Assembly (NCBI GenBank): GCA_028564925.1
Contig: CM053030.1
Coordinates: forward strand, 2,069,561 to 2,133,560
From: Lithobates sylvaticus
Lineage: Eukaryota; Chordata; Amphibia; Anura; Ranidae
Direction: 5' to 3'
DNA: 64,000 bases
This document shows positions 32,766-42,727 of this stretch, in pieces. The notes beneath the pieces are model-generated. The model had not been told where the DNA came from, did not search any database, and was given only the letters and a program-made list of their open reading frames with translations. Every line of letters begins with the position of its first letter. Positions within the stretch are counted from its first letter, which is position 1. The position numbers were made by a program, and so were the translations under genes.

Positions 32766-34852
32766 AGGGGGGTGGAACCACGTGGTACAGTGAAGGTGGG
32801 GGGTGGAACCACGCGGTGCGGTGAAGGTGGGGGGGTGGAACCACGCGGTGTGGTGAAGGTGGGGGGGTGGAGCCACGCGGTGCGGGGAAGGTGGGGGGGT
32901 AGAACCACGTGGTGCGGTGAAGGTGGGGGGGGGTGGAACCACGCGGTGCGGTGAAGGTGGGGGGGTGGAACCACGCAGTGCGGTGAAGGAGGAGGGGTAA
33001 TAGTAAAAAAAGATACTAAATCGCTGGTATGTATAAAAAGACCATAAAACCTGATAAAATCAAATAAGATGGCTAAATGAAATGCAGCTCCCAACAAAAA
33101 GTGTTCCCACACTTAAAAAGATATAGTAAAATATACAAAGTTTGTATAGATGGTGCGGCATTACATATCCAATGTGTGTTTAGACATATTTTTGGTAAGT
33201 GCGATTCCCAGGGGGGTGGAACCACGTGGTGCGGTGAAGGTGTGTGGGGGGGTGGAACCACGTGGTGCGGTGAAGGTGGGGGGGGTGGAACCACGCGGTG
33301 CGGTGAAGGTGGGGGGGGTGGAACCACGCGGTTGGAATTTTCGATGGGGGGTGGTGTTGGTGGTGATGGGGGGGGTGGAACCACGTGGTGCGGTGAAGGT
33401 GGGGGGGTGGAACCACGCGGTGCGGTGAAGGTGGGGGGGTGGATTGGGTGGGGGGGGGGGGAATGTTGGAATGTGGTTGGTCGGGGTGGATGGTTGGATC
33501 AGGTTGGAAATATGGTTGGATGGTTGGATGGTTGGATGGTTGGGTTTGTGTGGTTTGTTGTTGTGTTTGGGTGGTTGGTGGAAACTGATGGACATTTGGT
33601 GGAAGGTTGGATTGGGATGGTGGTTGGTGGAAGGTGGGGGAAGGCTGGTGGTATTTGGAATGTGGGTGGGGAAATGGGATTGTGGTGGGACTAGGATTTG
33701 GATGTTAGGGGTGTGGAATGGTCGGTGGACTGGACGAAACTTGGATGGAAGGTGGTGGTGGTTGGATGGTTGGAATTGGTTTGTGGAGGGTGGATGGTGG
33801 GTGGATATGGAATAGCTTTTGGTTTGGATGGATGGAAATTGGATGGGGTGGTGTGTGGAATTTTTTGGTTGGTGGATGGTTGGTGGTGGTAGGATTGTGG
33901 AATGGAAGGATGGGTATGGATTCGGGTGAGGAGGTGGGGGGGGGGTGGGACTAGTGGGGGGTGGGTGGTGGGTGAAGGTGGGGGGGGTGGAACCACGCGG
34001 TGCGGTGAAGGTGGGGGGGTGGAACCACGCGGTGCGGTGAAGGTGGGGGGGTGGAACCACGCGGTGCGGTGAAGGTGGGGGGGTGGAACCACGTGGTGCG
34101 GTGAAGGTGGTGGGGGGGGTGGGGTGGTGGTGGGTGGGTTTGGTGTGGTGGAACCACGTGGTGCGGTGAAGGTGGGGGGGGGGTGGTGCGAAGGTGGGGG
34201 GGGGGGTGGAACCACACGGTGCAGTGAAGGTGGGGGGGTGGAATCACGTGGTGTGATTCCCAGGGGGGGTGGAACCACGTGGTGCGGTGAAGGTGGGGGG
34301 GTGGAACCACACGGTGCGGTGAAGGTGGGGGGGGTGGAATCACGTGGTGCGATTCCCAGGGGGGTGGAACCACAAGGTGCGGTGAAGGTGGGGGGTGGAA
34401 CCACGTGGTGCAATTCCCAGGGGGGTGGAACCACGTGGTGCAGTGAAGGTGGGGGGTGGAATCACGTGGTGCGATTCCCAGGGGGGTGGAACCACGTGGT
34501 GCAGTGAAGGTGGGGGGTGGAATCACGTGGTGCGATTCCCAGGGGCGTGGAACCACGTGGTGCGGTGAAGGTGGGGGGTGGAACCACGTGGTGCGATTCC
34601 CAGGGGGGTGGAACCACGTGGTGCAGTGAAGGTGGGGGGTGGAATCACGTGGTGCGATTCCCAGGGGGGTGGAACCACGTGGTGCAGTGAAGGTGGGGGG
34701 TGGAATCACGTGGTGCGATTCCCAGGGGGGTGGAACCACGTGGTACAGTGAAGGTGGGGGGTGGAATCACGTGGTGCGATTCCCAGGGGGGTGGAACCAC
34801 GCGGTGCGGTGAAGGTGGGGGGGGTGGAACCACGCGGTGCGGTGAAGGTGGA
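32766..34852. repeat. ~31-bp minisatellite, right arm of palindrome
   Basis: Copies of GGGTGGAACCACGCGGTGCG plus GTGAAGGTGGG. From about 34240 a second, longer unit appears in which CACGTGGTGCGATTCCCAGG is added, giving a ~60-bp compound repeat. The GCGATTCCCAGG part comes from the adjacent non-repeated arm sequence (32757-32770), so arm sequence was drawn into the array. It is interrupted at 33000-33200 by arm sequence repeated in place (TTACATATCCAATGTGTGTT at about 32717 and 33161) and at 33435-33955 by a GT-rich spacer. Confidence 0.93.
33435..33955. repeat. C-poor GGTTGGAT-rich spacer
   Basis: About 520 bases with very few C on the plus strand, rich in GGTTGGATGGTTGG and GGTGGATGG phrases. 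It has no counterpart in the left arm. GGTTGG repeats can form two-tier G-quadruplexes. Confidence 0.85.
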
Positions 34853-34984
34853 TTCTCCGTACACCGGATGATTTTCCATGAACCGATCACTTTGGTTGGC
34901 GTTATCTCACTGGGTGTTTTTTCATGATTGTCATCGAACGGCGTACAACATATTATTAGGAAGTGCCACTTTGCCTTATTAAGG

Positions 34985-35344
34985 ACATTTTTCAATATTA
35001 AAAAAAAAAATTACGGTAAAAATGAATCTGAACAAGAGAACTGACACGGAGGCGGTGGGAGTGAAGGAGGGGCCACAGTTCCCGATTTGTGTTGAGCGAA
35101 TCAATTGCCAGATCAGGCGAAGTGGACGCATTTTTTTTTTTCATTGGCCTGAATTTTTACGCAATCCCCAGCGGACCTTCCAATATACAAATGGTAAGTG
35201 GGGGACCTCAGAATGATGTGACTGCGGATTGGGCCAATCTGTGTGCTGATATTCGGCACAATCCACGTGTGGTTCAGTGGTCACCCTTTGTGAGGCACAC
35301 ACACCCTTATGTGGTCACCATTCAATAAAATATCCTCTGATAAG
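34985..35344. other. Unassigned sequence between palindrome and CTCF-type array
   Basis: No recognisable exon. Contains an A-run (35000-35010), a T-run (35131-35141), and a plus-strand AATAAA at 35324-35329 that is not tied to any transcript I can see. Confidence 0.3.
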
Positions 35345-36460
35345 TCCTCGCCCTTTAGGCGCCACTCCCAGCTCACAGGAGTAATGGAAAAACGAGGCAT
35401 GCTGGGTAGAGGAGGGGATTATTATACAGAGGCGGGCTCACAACTTTTATGCCAGTGTCCCAACCTCCAGTAGGTGGCGGTATAACCCAAATGTTCTTGA
35501 ATTCCAGTGTCCCTCAGTGGGCGATTCCCATCACTTAGTCATTTACTCGTGGTAGCTAGGGGTGCCGCCTTATGGAAAAACGAGGCATGTTGGGTAGAGG
35601 AGGGGATTATTAGATGGAGGCTGGCTTACAACTTTTATGCCGGTGTGGCGTTATAACCTGATTGTTTTTGAATTTTGGTGTCCCTTAGTGGATGATTCGT
35701 GTCACTTAGGTGGCACTCCCAGCTCACAGGAGTAATGATTCATGGGGAAGAACAGAGGCATGCTGGGTAGAGGAGGAGACTGTTTTATATGGAGGCGGGC
35801 TCACAACATGTCTGTCAGTCTCCAGTAGGTGACGGCACTCCCAGCTCACAGGAGTAGTGACCAATGGGGGAAAAACGAGGCATGCTGGGTAGAGAAAAAG
35901 GACTGTTATAAGGAGGCTGTCCTACAACTTTTATGCCAGTGTCCCTACTTCCAGTAGGTGGCAGTATAATCCAACCTTTTTAGAATTCCGGTGTCCCTCA
36001 GTGGACGATTCCCATCACTTAGTCTTTACTTGTAGGAGCTCGGAGTGCCGCCTTATGAAAAAACGGGTAGAGCTTGCTGGGTAGAGGAGGGGATTATTAT
36101 ACAGAGCCCGGCTTACAACTTTTCTGCCAGCGTCTCAATCACCAGTAGGTGGCAGTGTAATCTGACTTTCTGCCACCTACTGGAGGTTGGGACACTGGCC
36201 GAAAACCCGACTGTTTTCTGAATTCCGGTGTCCCTCAGTGGACGAGTTCTCATCACTTAGGCGCCATTGCCAGCTCACAGGAGTAATGACTTACGGAACA
36301 AATGAGGCATGCTCGGTAGAGGAGGGGGGATTGTTATAGGGAGGCTGGCTCACAACTTTTCTGCCAGTGTCCCAACCTCCAGTAGGTGGCGGTATAACCT
36401 GTTTCTAAATTCTGGTGTCCCTCAGTGGACGATTCCCGTCACTTGGGTGGCACTCCCAGG
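35345..36460. repeat. Tandem repeat carrying paired ZNF143-like and CTCF-consensus motifs
   Basis: Six degenerate units of about 130-240 bp share CCCAGCTCACAGGAGTAATG, GAGGCATGCTGGGTAGAGG, CAACTTTTATGCCAGTGTCC, CCAGTAGGTGGCGGTATAA and GTGTCCCTCAGTGGACGATT. Sequences matching the 15-base CTCF consensus CCASYAGRKGGCRSY lie at 35467-35481, 35951-35965, 36142-36156 and 36379-36393, with a one-mismatch copy at 35822-35836 and an inverted copy at 36169-36183. GGCATGCTGGGT (complement ACCCAGCATGCC, the ZNF143/Staf core) lies at 35396, 35757 and 35879, with mutated copies at 35584, 36071 and 36306. The paired motifs start 65-73 bases apart in each unit that has both. Confidence 0.85.
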
Positions 36461-36678
36461 AGTAATGACTAATGGGATATTTAGCTGGTAGGCATTCTTG
36501 ACATCACCCACCCATCTGAGTAATTCCACCTCGGACCAGAACGCCCATTGAGGAGGTGACTCAGAAGATTAGCGCACCGGCGGACAATGCCGGGCGGTGC
36601 TACAAGTTCAGTGAAGGCTAAAAACAGGAAGTCTTATCAGACAATGAGATCCGACACCTCGATTAATCATCTTCAATA

Positions 36679-36684
36679 TTTATT
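36679..36684 (-). promoter_or_regulatory. nos3: Candidate nos3 poly(A) signal
   Basis: AATAAA on the minus strand, about 720 bases after the nos3 stop codon, in AT-rich context (ATGAATAAATATTGAAG). No other minus-strand AATAAA was noticed nearer the stop. Confidence 0.6.
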
Positions 36685-37403
36685 CATTGGATAAATACAA
36701 ATAACAGAGAAAATACAGTCCGATCTTCTGTACACCCAACACCGTCCTCCACCCATACCGCCAACATCGCCCCCGATACCGCTCACCTGACCCCACACCT
36801 GATCGTAGGCACAAAAGCCGGAGTTTAGCCCATTTCTAGCAGCTTTCAATCATAGAAAACGATGACATCGAGGTGACCCACCACCAATAGATTGCATTGG
36901 ATCTGACCATCGATGGCCTCAGCTTCCTCCATCGGGATTGAAGAGATGAGATTTTATGGTTTTGCCCCGTGAAGCCGGCATCGCGGTTCACCAGAAACAA
37001 ATGTCGAAGTACGGGGGACCCCTCTCATTGGTTGCTGGTGAACGGATGAGCCGTACGGATAACTCCAATTTATTAATACTCAACAGATGCTGATTTGCTC
37101 TTCATGTCGATCCCCTTCAATCCCAGGAATCGGGACTGTCCACTTCTCCGAGGATTGATCCGCGTAAAGGGCAGGAGCAGGATTCTATTTCATACTCGGT
37201 GGTGACACAATGTTAAGGCAATGGATACTGCAATAGGCCTTATGGCCAATCAAAAAAGAAGGTTATCTAGTGCGTGTCCTAATGGTGCCTGCTGTCTGAT
37301 TGGTCAGCGCACAGTCTAGATGCAGAAAGGTTTGTGGTTGGAGGATTACACCTCCGTGTATAGAAGACGCATCTCCCAATGTGACCGAGACCGCCACACC
37401 TTA
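36685..37403 (-). other. nos3: nos3 3' UTR
   Basis: Non-repeated sequence between the double stop (TGATAA) and the poly(A) signal. No array or transposon ends were seen, in contrast to almost everything around it. Confidence 0.6.
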
Positions 37404-37514
37404 TCATGCCTCCAGCTTCCCCTGTATGGACATGGACTGACACCGCACGCGTGTCGTCACTTCATGTGTCCGAAGTGTGATGCCAAAAATGTCTTCATGA
37501 TATCTGTTCTGGTC
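37404..37514 (-). CDS. nos3: nos3 last coding exon: reductase end and regulatory tail
   Basis: Acceptor TTTTCCCTGCAG; 36 residues and TGA, with TAA immediately after. It encodes [20 protein letters not shown], then [16 protein letters not shown]. The Phe of EDIFG corresponds to the FAD-stacking Phe1395 of neuronal NOS. RVRCQS keeps the Akt-type RxRxxS pattern around the residue equivalent to human Ser1177. Only nine residues follow that serine, against 26 in human eNOS, so the C-terminal extension is about 17 residues shorter. Confidence 0.95.
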   Translation of the reverse strand, partial: DQNRYHEDIFGITLRTHEVTTRVRCQSMSIQGKLEA

Positions 37515-37556
37515 CTGCAGGGAAAAGACACAAAGAGGTTCAAAATGAGTTCAGTG

Positions 37557-39600
37557 CAAACACCTCATCCTGTCATATGATCCCACCCCCACCACCTTAT
37601 CCCACCCCCACCACCTGATCCCACCTCCCATCCTTTCCCCACCTCATCCTATCATATGATCCCATATCTGATCCTCCCCGACTCTACCATCCATTCCCCA
37701 CCTCATCCCAACCGACCCCTCAGCCATTCCCCACCTCATTCCACCCCCACCACCTGATCCCACCCCCACCACCTGATCCCACCTCCCATCCATTCCCTAC
37801 CTCCCATCCATTCCCCACCTCATCCCAACCGACCCCTCAGCCATTCCCCACCTCATCCCACCCCCACCACCTGATCCCATATCTGATCCTCAATCCTCCC
37901 CGACTCTGCCATCCATTCCCCACCTCATCCCAACCGACCCCTCAACCATTCCCCACCTCATCCCCACCTACCATCCATTCCCCACCTCATCCCACCCCCA
38001 CCACCTGATCCCACCCCCACCACCTGATCCCACCTCCCATCCATTCCCCACCTCCCATCCATTCCCCACCTCATCCTGTCATATGATCCCATATCTGATC
38101 CTCAATCCTACCCGACTCTACCATCCATTCCCCACCTCATCCCACCCCCACCACCTGATCCCACCTCCCATCCATTCCCCACCTCATCCTATCATATGAT
38201 CCCATATCTGATCCTCAATCCTACCCGACTCTACCATCCATTCCCCACCTCATCCCAACCGACCCCTCAGCCATTCCCCACCTCATCCCCACCTCCCATC
38301 CATTCCCCACCTCATCCCACCCCCACCACCTGATCCCACCTCCCATCCATTCCCCACCTCCCATCCATTCCCCACCTCATCCTGTCATATGATCCCATAT
38401 CTGATCCTCAATCCTACCCGACTCTACCATCCATTCCCCAGCTCCTCCCACCCCCACCACCTGATCCCACCTCATCCTATCATATGATCCCATATCTGAT
38501 CCTCAATCCTCCCCGACTCTACCATCCATTCCCCACCTCATTCCACCCCCACCACCTGATCCCACCTCCCATCCATTCCCCACCTCCCATCCATTCCCTA
38601 CCTCCCATCCATTCCCCACCTCATCCCAACCGCACCACCTGATCCCATATCTGATCCTCAATCCTCCCCGACTCTACCATCCATTCCCCACCTCATCCCA
38701 ACTGACCCTCCCATCCATTCCCCACCTCATCCCACCACCCTCCCATCCATTCCCCACCTCACCCCACCGCCCTCCCATCCATTCCCCACCTCACCCCACT
38801 CCCCACCACCTTATCCCACCTCCCATCCATTCCCCACCTCATCCCACCCCCCACCACCTTATCCCACCTCCCACCTAATCCCACCTCCCATCCATTCCCC
38901 ACCTCATCCCACCCCCCCCTTTCATCCATTCCCCACCTCATCCCACCCCCCCTTTCATCCATTCCCCACCTCATCCCACTCCCCCTTTAATCCATTCCCC
39001 ACCTCATCCTCCCACCACCTGATCCCACCTCCCATCCATTCCCCACCTTATCCCACCCCCCACCACCTGATCCCACCTCCCACCTAATCCCACCTCCCAT
39101 CCATTCCCCACCTCATCCCACCCCTCCTTTCATCCATTCCCCACCTCATCCCAACGCCCTCCCATCCATTCCCCACCTCATCCCACCCCCCACCACCTGA
39201 TCCCACCTCCCACCTAATCCCACCTCCCATCCATTCCCCACCTCATCCCACCGCCCTCCCATCCATTCCCCACCTCATCCCACCCCCCCTTTCATCCATT
39301 CCCCACCTCATCCCACCTCCCATCCATTCCCCACCTCATCCCACCCCCCCTTTCATCCATTCCCCACCTCATCCCACCTCCCATCCATTCCCCACCTCAT
39401 CCCCCCACCACCTGATCCCACCTCCCATCCATTCCCCACCTCATCCCCCCACCACCTGATCCCACCTCCCATCCATTCCCCACCTCCCATCCCCCCACCA
39501 CCTGATCCCACCTCCCATCCATTCCCCACCTCATCCCACCCACCCTCTCAGCCATTCACCACCTCATCCCAATTGCCCTCCCTGCAATCCTTTCTCTACC
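37557..39600. repeat. C-rich compound minisatellite in nos3 intron
   Basis: Irregular tandem mix of CCACCTCCCATCCATTCCCC, ACCTCATCCCACCCCCACCA and CCTGATC, with a longer phrase ATATGATCCCATATCTGATC / CTCAATCCTACCCGACTC recurring in the left half. Unit length varies (about 20-50 bp) because phrases are shuffled. On the nos3 sense strand it is G-rich with many GGGG, GGTGGGG and GGGTGGG tracts. Confidence 0.93.
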
Positions 39601-42600
39601 TGATCCCACCAACAAGTTTCTCCACCATCTGACCCCCCCCCCCCCTCCTATCTGATCCTCCATTTGACCTTATTAGCAGCTTAATTCATCTTCCTGATCC
39701 CACCATCTGCCTCCAACATCTGACCCCACCAGCTGTATCCTTCAGCCAACCTCTACCTGACCCCTCATTTACTTCTCTGTCCAACCTCACCAACCTCTGC
39801 TATCTGGTCCCCATTGGATGCTAGCAGCTGATCCTCTAGCAAACTCATCAGTCGTCGCTGAGATCCAACCCCATCTGACCCAAAATATACTCCTCTATCC
39901 AATTCAACCATCTATCTGCACCAAATATCTACCAGATTGTACATCTGATCTTCATTCAACTCTTATCTGATCCCATACTTCGTCCTGACTTGACCCATCT
40001 ACCAGCCCAGCCATCTTTTTTTTGTATGAAGTACTGCCAGCTTCCCTATGGTGAGACCTGAATCTCTACCCTCATAGTGAAAGATTACCAACCACCACCC
40101 TCAGCCCTCCTATGACGAGACCTGAAATTATACATACCACCTACCACCAGAACATCTACAGCAATACCTGGAAATCTACATACCTCTGGCTCCCCCCATG
40201 GTGAGATCTGAAACTCTACATACCCCTAGGGTAATGCCAGGATTCTACATACTCCCCACCCCCCAGCACTCCTATGGTGAGACCTAATACTCTACATCCT
40301 CCACACCCCCAGAACTTCTACAGCAATACCTGGAAATCTACATACCTCTGGCTCCCCCCGTGGTAAGATGTGAAACTCTACATACCCCTAGGGTAATGCC
40401 AGGAATCTACATACTCCCCACCCCCCAGGACTCCTATGGTGAGACCTAATACTCTACATCCTCCACACCCCCAGAACATCTACAGCAATACCTGGAAATC
40501 TACATACCTCTGGCTCCCCCCATGGTAAGATCTGAAACTCTACATACCCCTAGGGTAATGCCAGGATTCTACATACTCCCCACCCCCCAGGACTCCTATG
40601 GTGAGACCTAATACTCTACATCCTCCACACCCCCAGAACTTCTACAGCAATACCTGGAAATCTACATACCTCTGGCTCCCCCCATGGTGAGATCTGAAAC
40701 TCTACATACCCCTAGGGTAATGCCAGGATTCTACATACTCCCCACCCCCAGAACTCCTATGGTGAGACCTAATACTCTACATCCTCCACACCCCCAGAAC
40801 TTCTACAGCAATACCTGGAAATCTACATACCTCTGGCTCCCCCCGTGGTAAGATGTGAAACTCTACATACCCCTAGGGTAATGCCAGGAATCTACATACT
40901 CCCCACCCCCCAGGACTCCTATGGTGAGACCTAATACTCTACATCCTCCACACCCCCAGAACTTCTACAGCAATACCTGGAAATCTACATACCTCTGGCT
41001 CCCCCCATGGTAAGATCTGAAACTCTACATACCCCTAGGGTAATGCCAGGAATCTACATACTCCCCACCACCCAGTACTCCTATGGTGAGACCTAATACT
41101 CTACATCCTCCACACCCCCAGAACATCTACAGCAGGGGTGCCCAACCAGTGGCCCGGGGGCCACATGTGGCCCGCGGAGCCCTCTGATGTGGCCCTCGAA
41201 CCTCCTGTTCTAAGATGGAGGGTTGGCAAGCCCAGATCACGGGTTGCCGACCCGCCATCCTAGAGCAGCAGTTTTGTGAATGAAGCTGCTGGTAGTGGAA
41301 GCAAGTGGCTGCGGAGCCGAGCCACATAAGCCAATGCTTACTGTATAGCGCCGGCTCCTGTAACAGGCGGAGCGATACCAAATGCACGCTGCCTGGGACA
41401 GCAACAGCCAGCAATACCAGAATGGAAGACGGTTATTAAAAGGTAAGTTTACTACTAAATTCACAGTATATATGGATATATCTGTTTTGCAGTGTTTACT
41501 GGGCTGCTTTCAAACTGATCCGCAGGTGCAGTGCAGCTGCGGGTTACCTGCATTGAGCCATAGACTTCTGTTATTACCGGCGGGTTTGTTGCGCCTTCAG
41601 AAAGTGCGCCACACCTGCAGGATATAATAGAAGTTTACGGCAAAGTGCAGCTAACCCGCAGAAAATCCATAGGTTCACTGCGCTGCACCCGCGGTTTGGG
41701 CAAATCGCAGCGCACCAGTGTGAAAGCAGCCTTAGGCCCCTTTCACATGATTGGTCCGACCCAATCGGACTTACTATTCACCTCTATGGAGCAGCAGATG
41801 CAAACGGACTTGTGTCTGTTTACACCCGCCTACCTAAAAAAAAATAGAAAGGGATCTGCCCCTTCCGTCTGGGCAAATCGAATTGGATCTGTTGGCTGTG
41901 TCCGTGGACACAGACCTGTTATCCTCCCGCTCCGCTAATTGTGGCCCGCGACCAGTTACCAATTCGCTTAAGTGGCCCACGCTCTTCAAAAGGTTGGGCA
42001 CCCCTGATCTACAGCAATACCTGGAAATCTACATACCTCTGGCTCCCCCCATGGTGAGATCTGAAACTCTACATACCCCTACGGTGATACCAGGAATCTA
42101 TGTACTCCCCACCCTCGGCTCTCTCAGGGTGAGACCAGGAAATCTACATACCCCTGGTGAGACCTGAAGCTCTACATACCCCAGAAACTACCTGGAAATA
42201 CCAAGAAAGCTATATAACCCCACTTCCAGCACTCCTATGGTTCAACATGAAACTCAACACACTCCAGCTCTGCTATAGCGAGTTCTGGAAGTCTGCATAC
42301 CTACGATCAAACCTGTACTTTTCATATTTCCAGCTCCCCCATTGTAGGGCCTGGTACTTCACATAGCCTCAGCTCTCCTTTGGTGAGACCTGGAATACTA
42401 CACACCCCTGGGGTGAGACCCAAAACTCGACATACTCCTAAACTCTGCTCTGATGAGACCTGAAACTCTGCATACCTCCAGCTACCCTAGAGTGAAACTT
42501 AGAACGCTACATTTCAATGGTCAAACATGAACCCTTCATATCTCCAGCTCCTCCGTGGTAAGGCCAGGTACTCTACATACCCCCAGCTCTCCTATAGAAA

Positions 42601-42727
42601 CTCTGCGTACCCACATCTCCTTAGCAAGAAGGCCTGAAACTCCACATACTCCAAGCTCCTCTATGGTAAGGCCTAGTACTTTATATACCCCCCAAGCTCT
42701 CCTTTGGTGAGACCTGAGCACTACATA
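39601..42727. repeat. Degenerate array with ~165-bp higher-order unit
   Basis: The left part (39600-40130) is diverged. From about 40130 to 41130 a compound unit of about 155-170 bp repeats some six times: CTCCCCCCATGGTGAGATCT, GAAACTCTACATACCCCTAG, GGTAATGCCAGGATTCTACA, TACTCCCCACCCCCCAG and CTCCTATGGTGAGACCTAAT. Each holds four to five diverged ~36-bp subunits sharing CTATGGTGAGACCT and CTACATACC. A hAT element interrupts it at 41133-42006; a diverged tail (42015-42727) leads into the homogeneous 39-bp array. Confidence 0.9.
41133..42006. mobile_element. hAT element with perfect 8-bp target duplication
   Basis: Terminal inverted repeats CAGGGGTGCCCAACC and GGTTGGGCACCCCTG, flanked by ATCTACAG on both sides (41125-41132 and 42007-42014). 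Eight-base duplications and CAGGGG ends are typical of hAT. There is no transposase frame. Inside, 41500-41732 has GGCTGCTTTCAAACTG...CAGTGTGAAAGCAGCC ends and is followed by TTAGGCCCCTTTCACAT, suggesting older Harbinger-type MITE sequence nested within. Confidence 0.93.

Larger units (their letters stand above)
29083..34984. repeat. 5.9-kb imperfect palindrome between atg9b and nos3
   Basis: Left arm 29083-30905, loop 30906-30922, right arm 30923-34984. Outer ends match as reverse complements (CCTTAATAAGGCAAAG / CTTTGCCTTATTAAGG). Middle blocks match (GGATCGTCTTCCAGGATATC near 30257; its complement near 32680). The innermost 250 bases match (GATCTGCCCACTCCTG near 30868; CAGGAGTGGGCAGATC near 30946). 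The arms differ by nested insertions and by the length of an internal minisatellite. Removing the insertions leaves one continuous inverted repeat. No coding gene is recognised in it. Confidence 0.93.
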
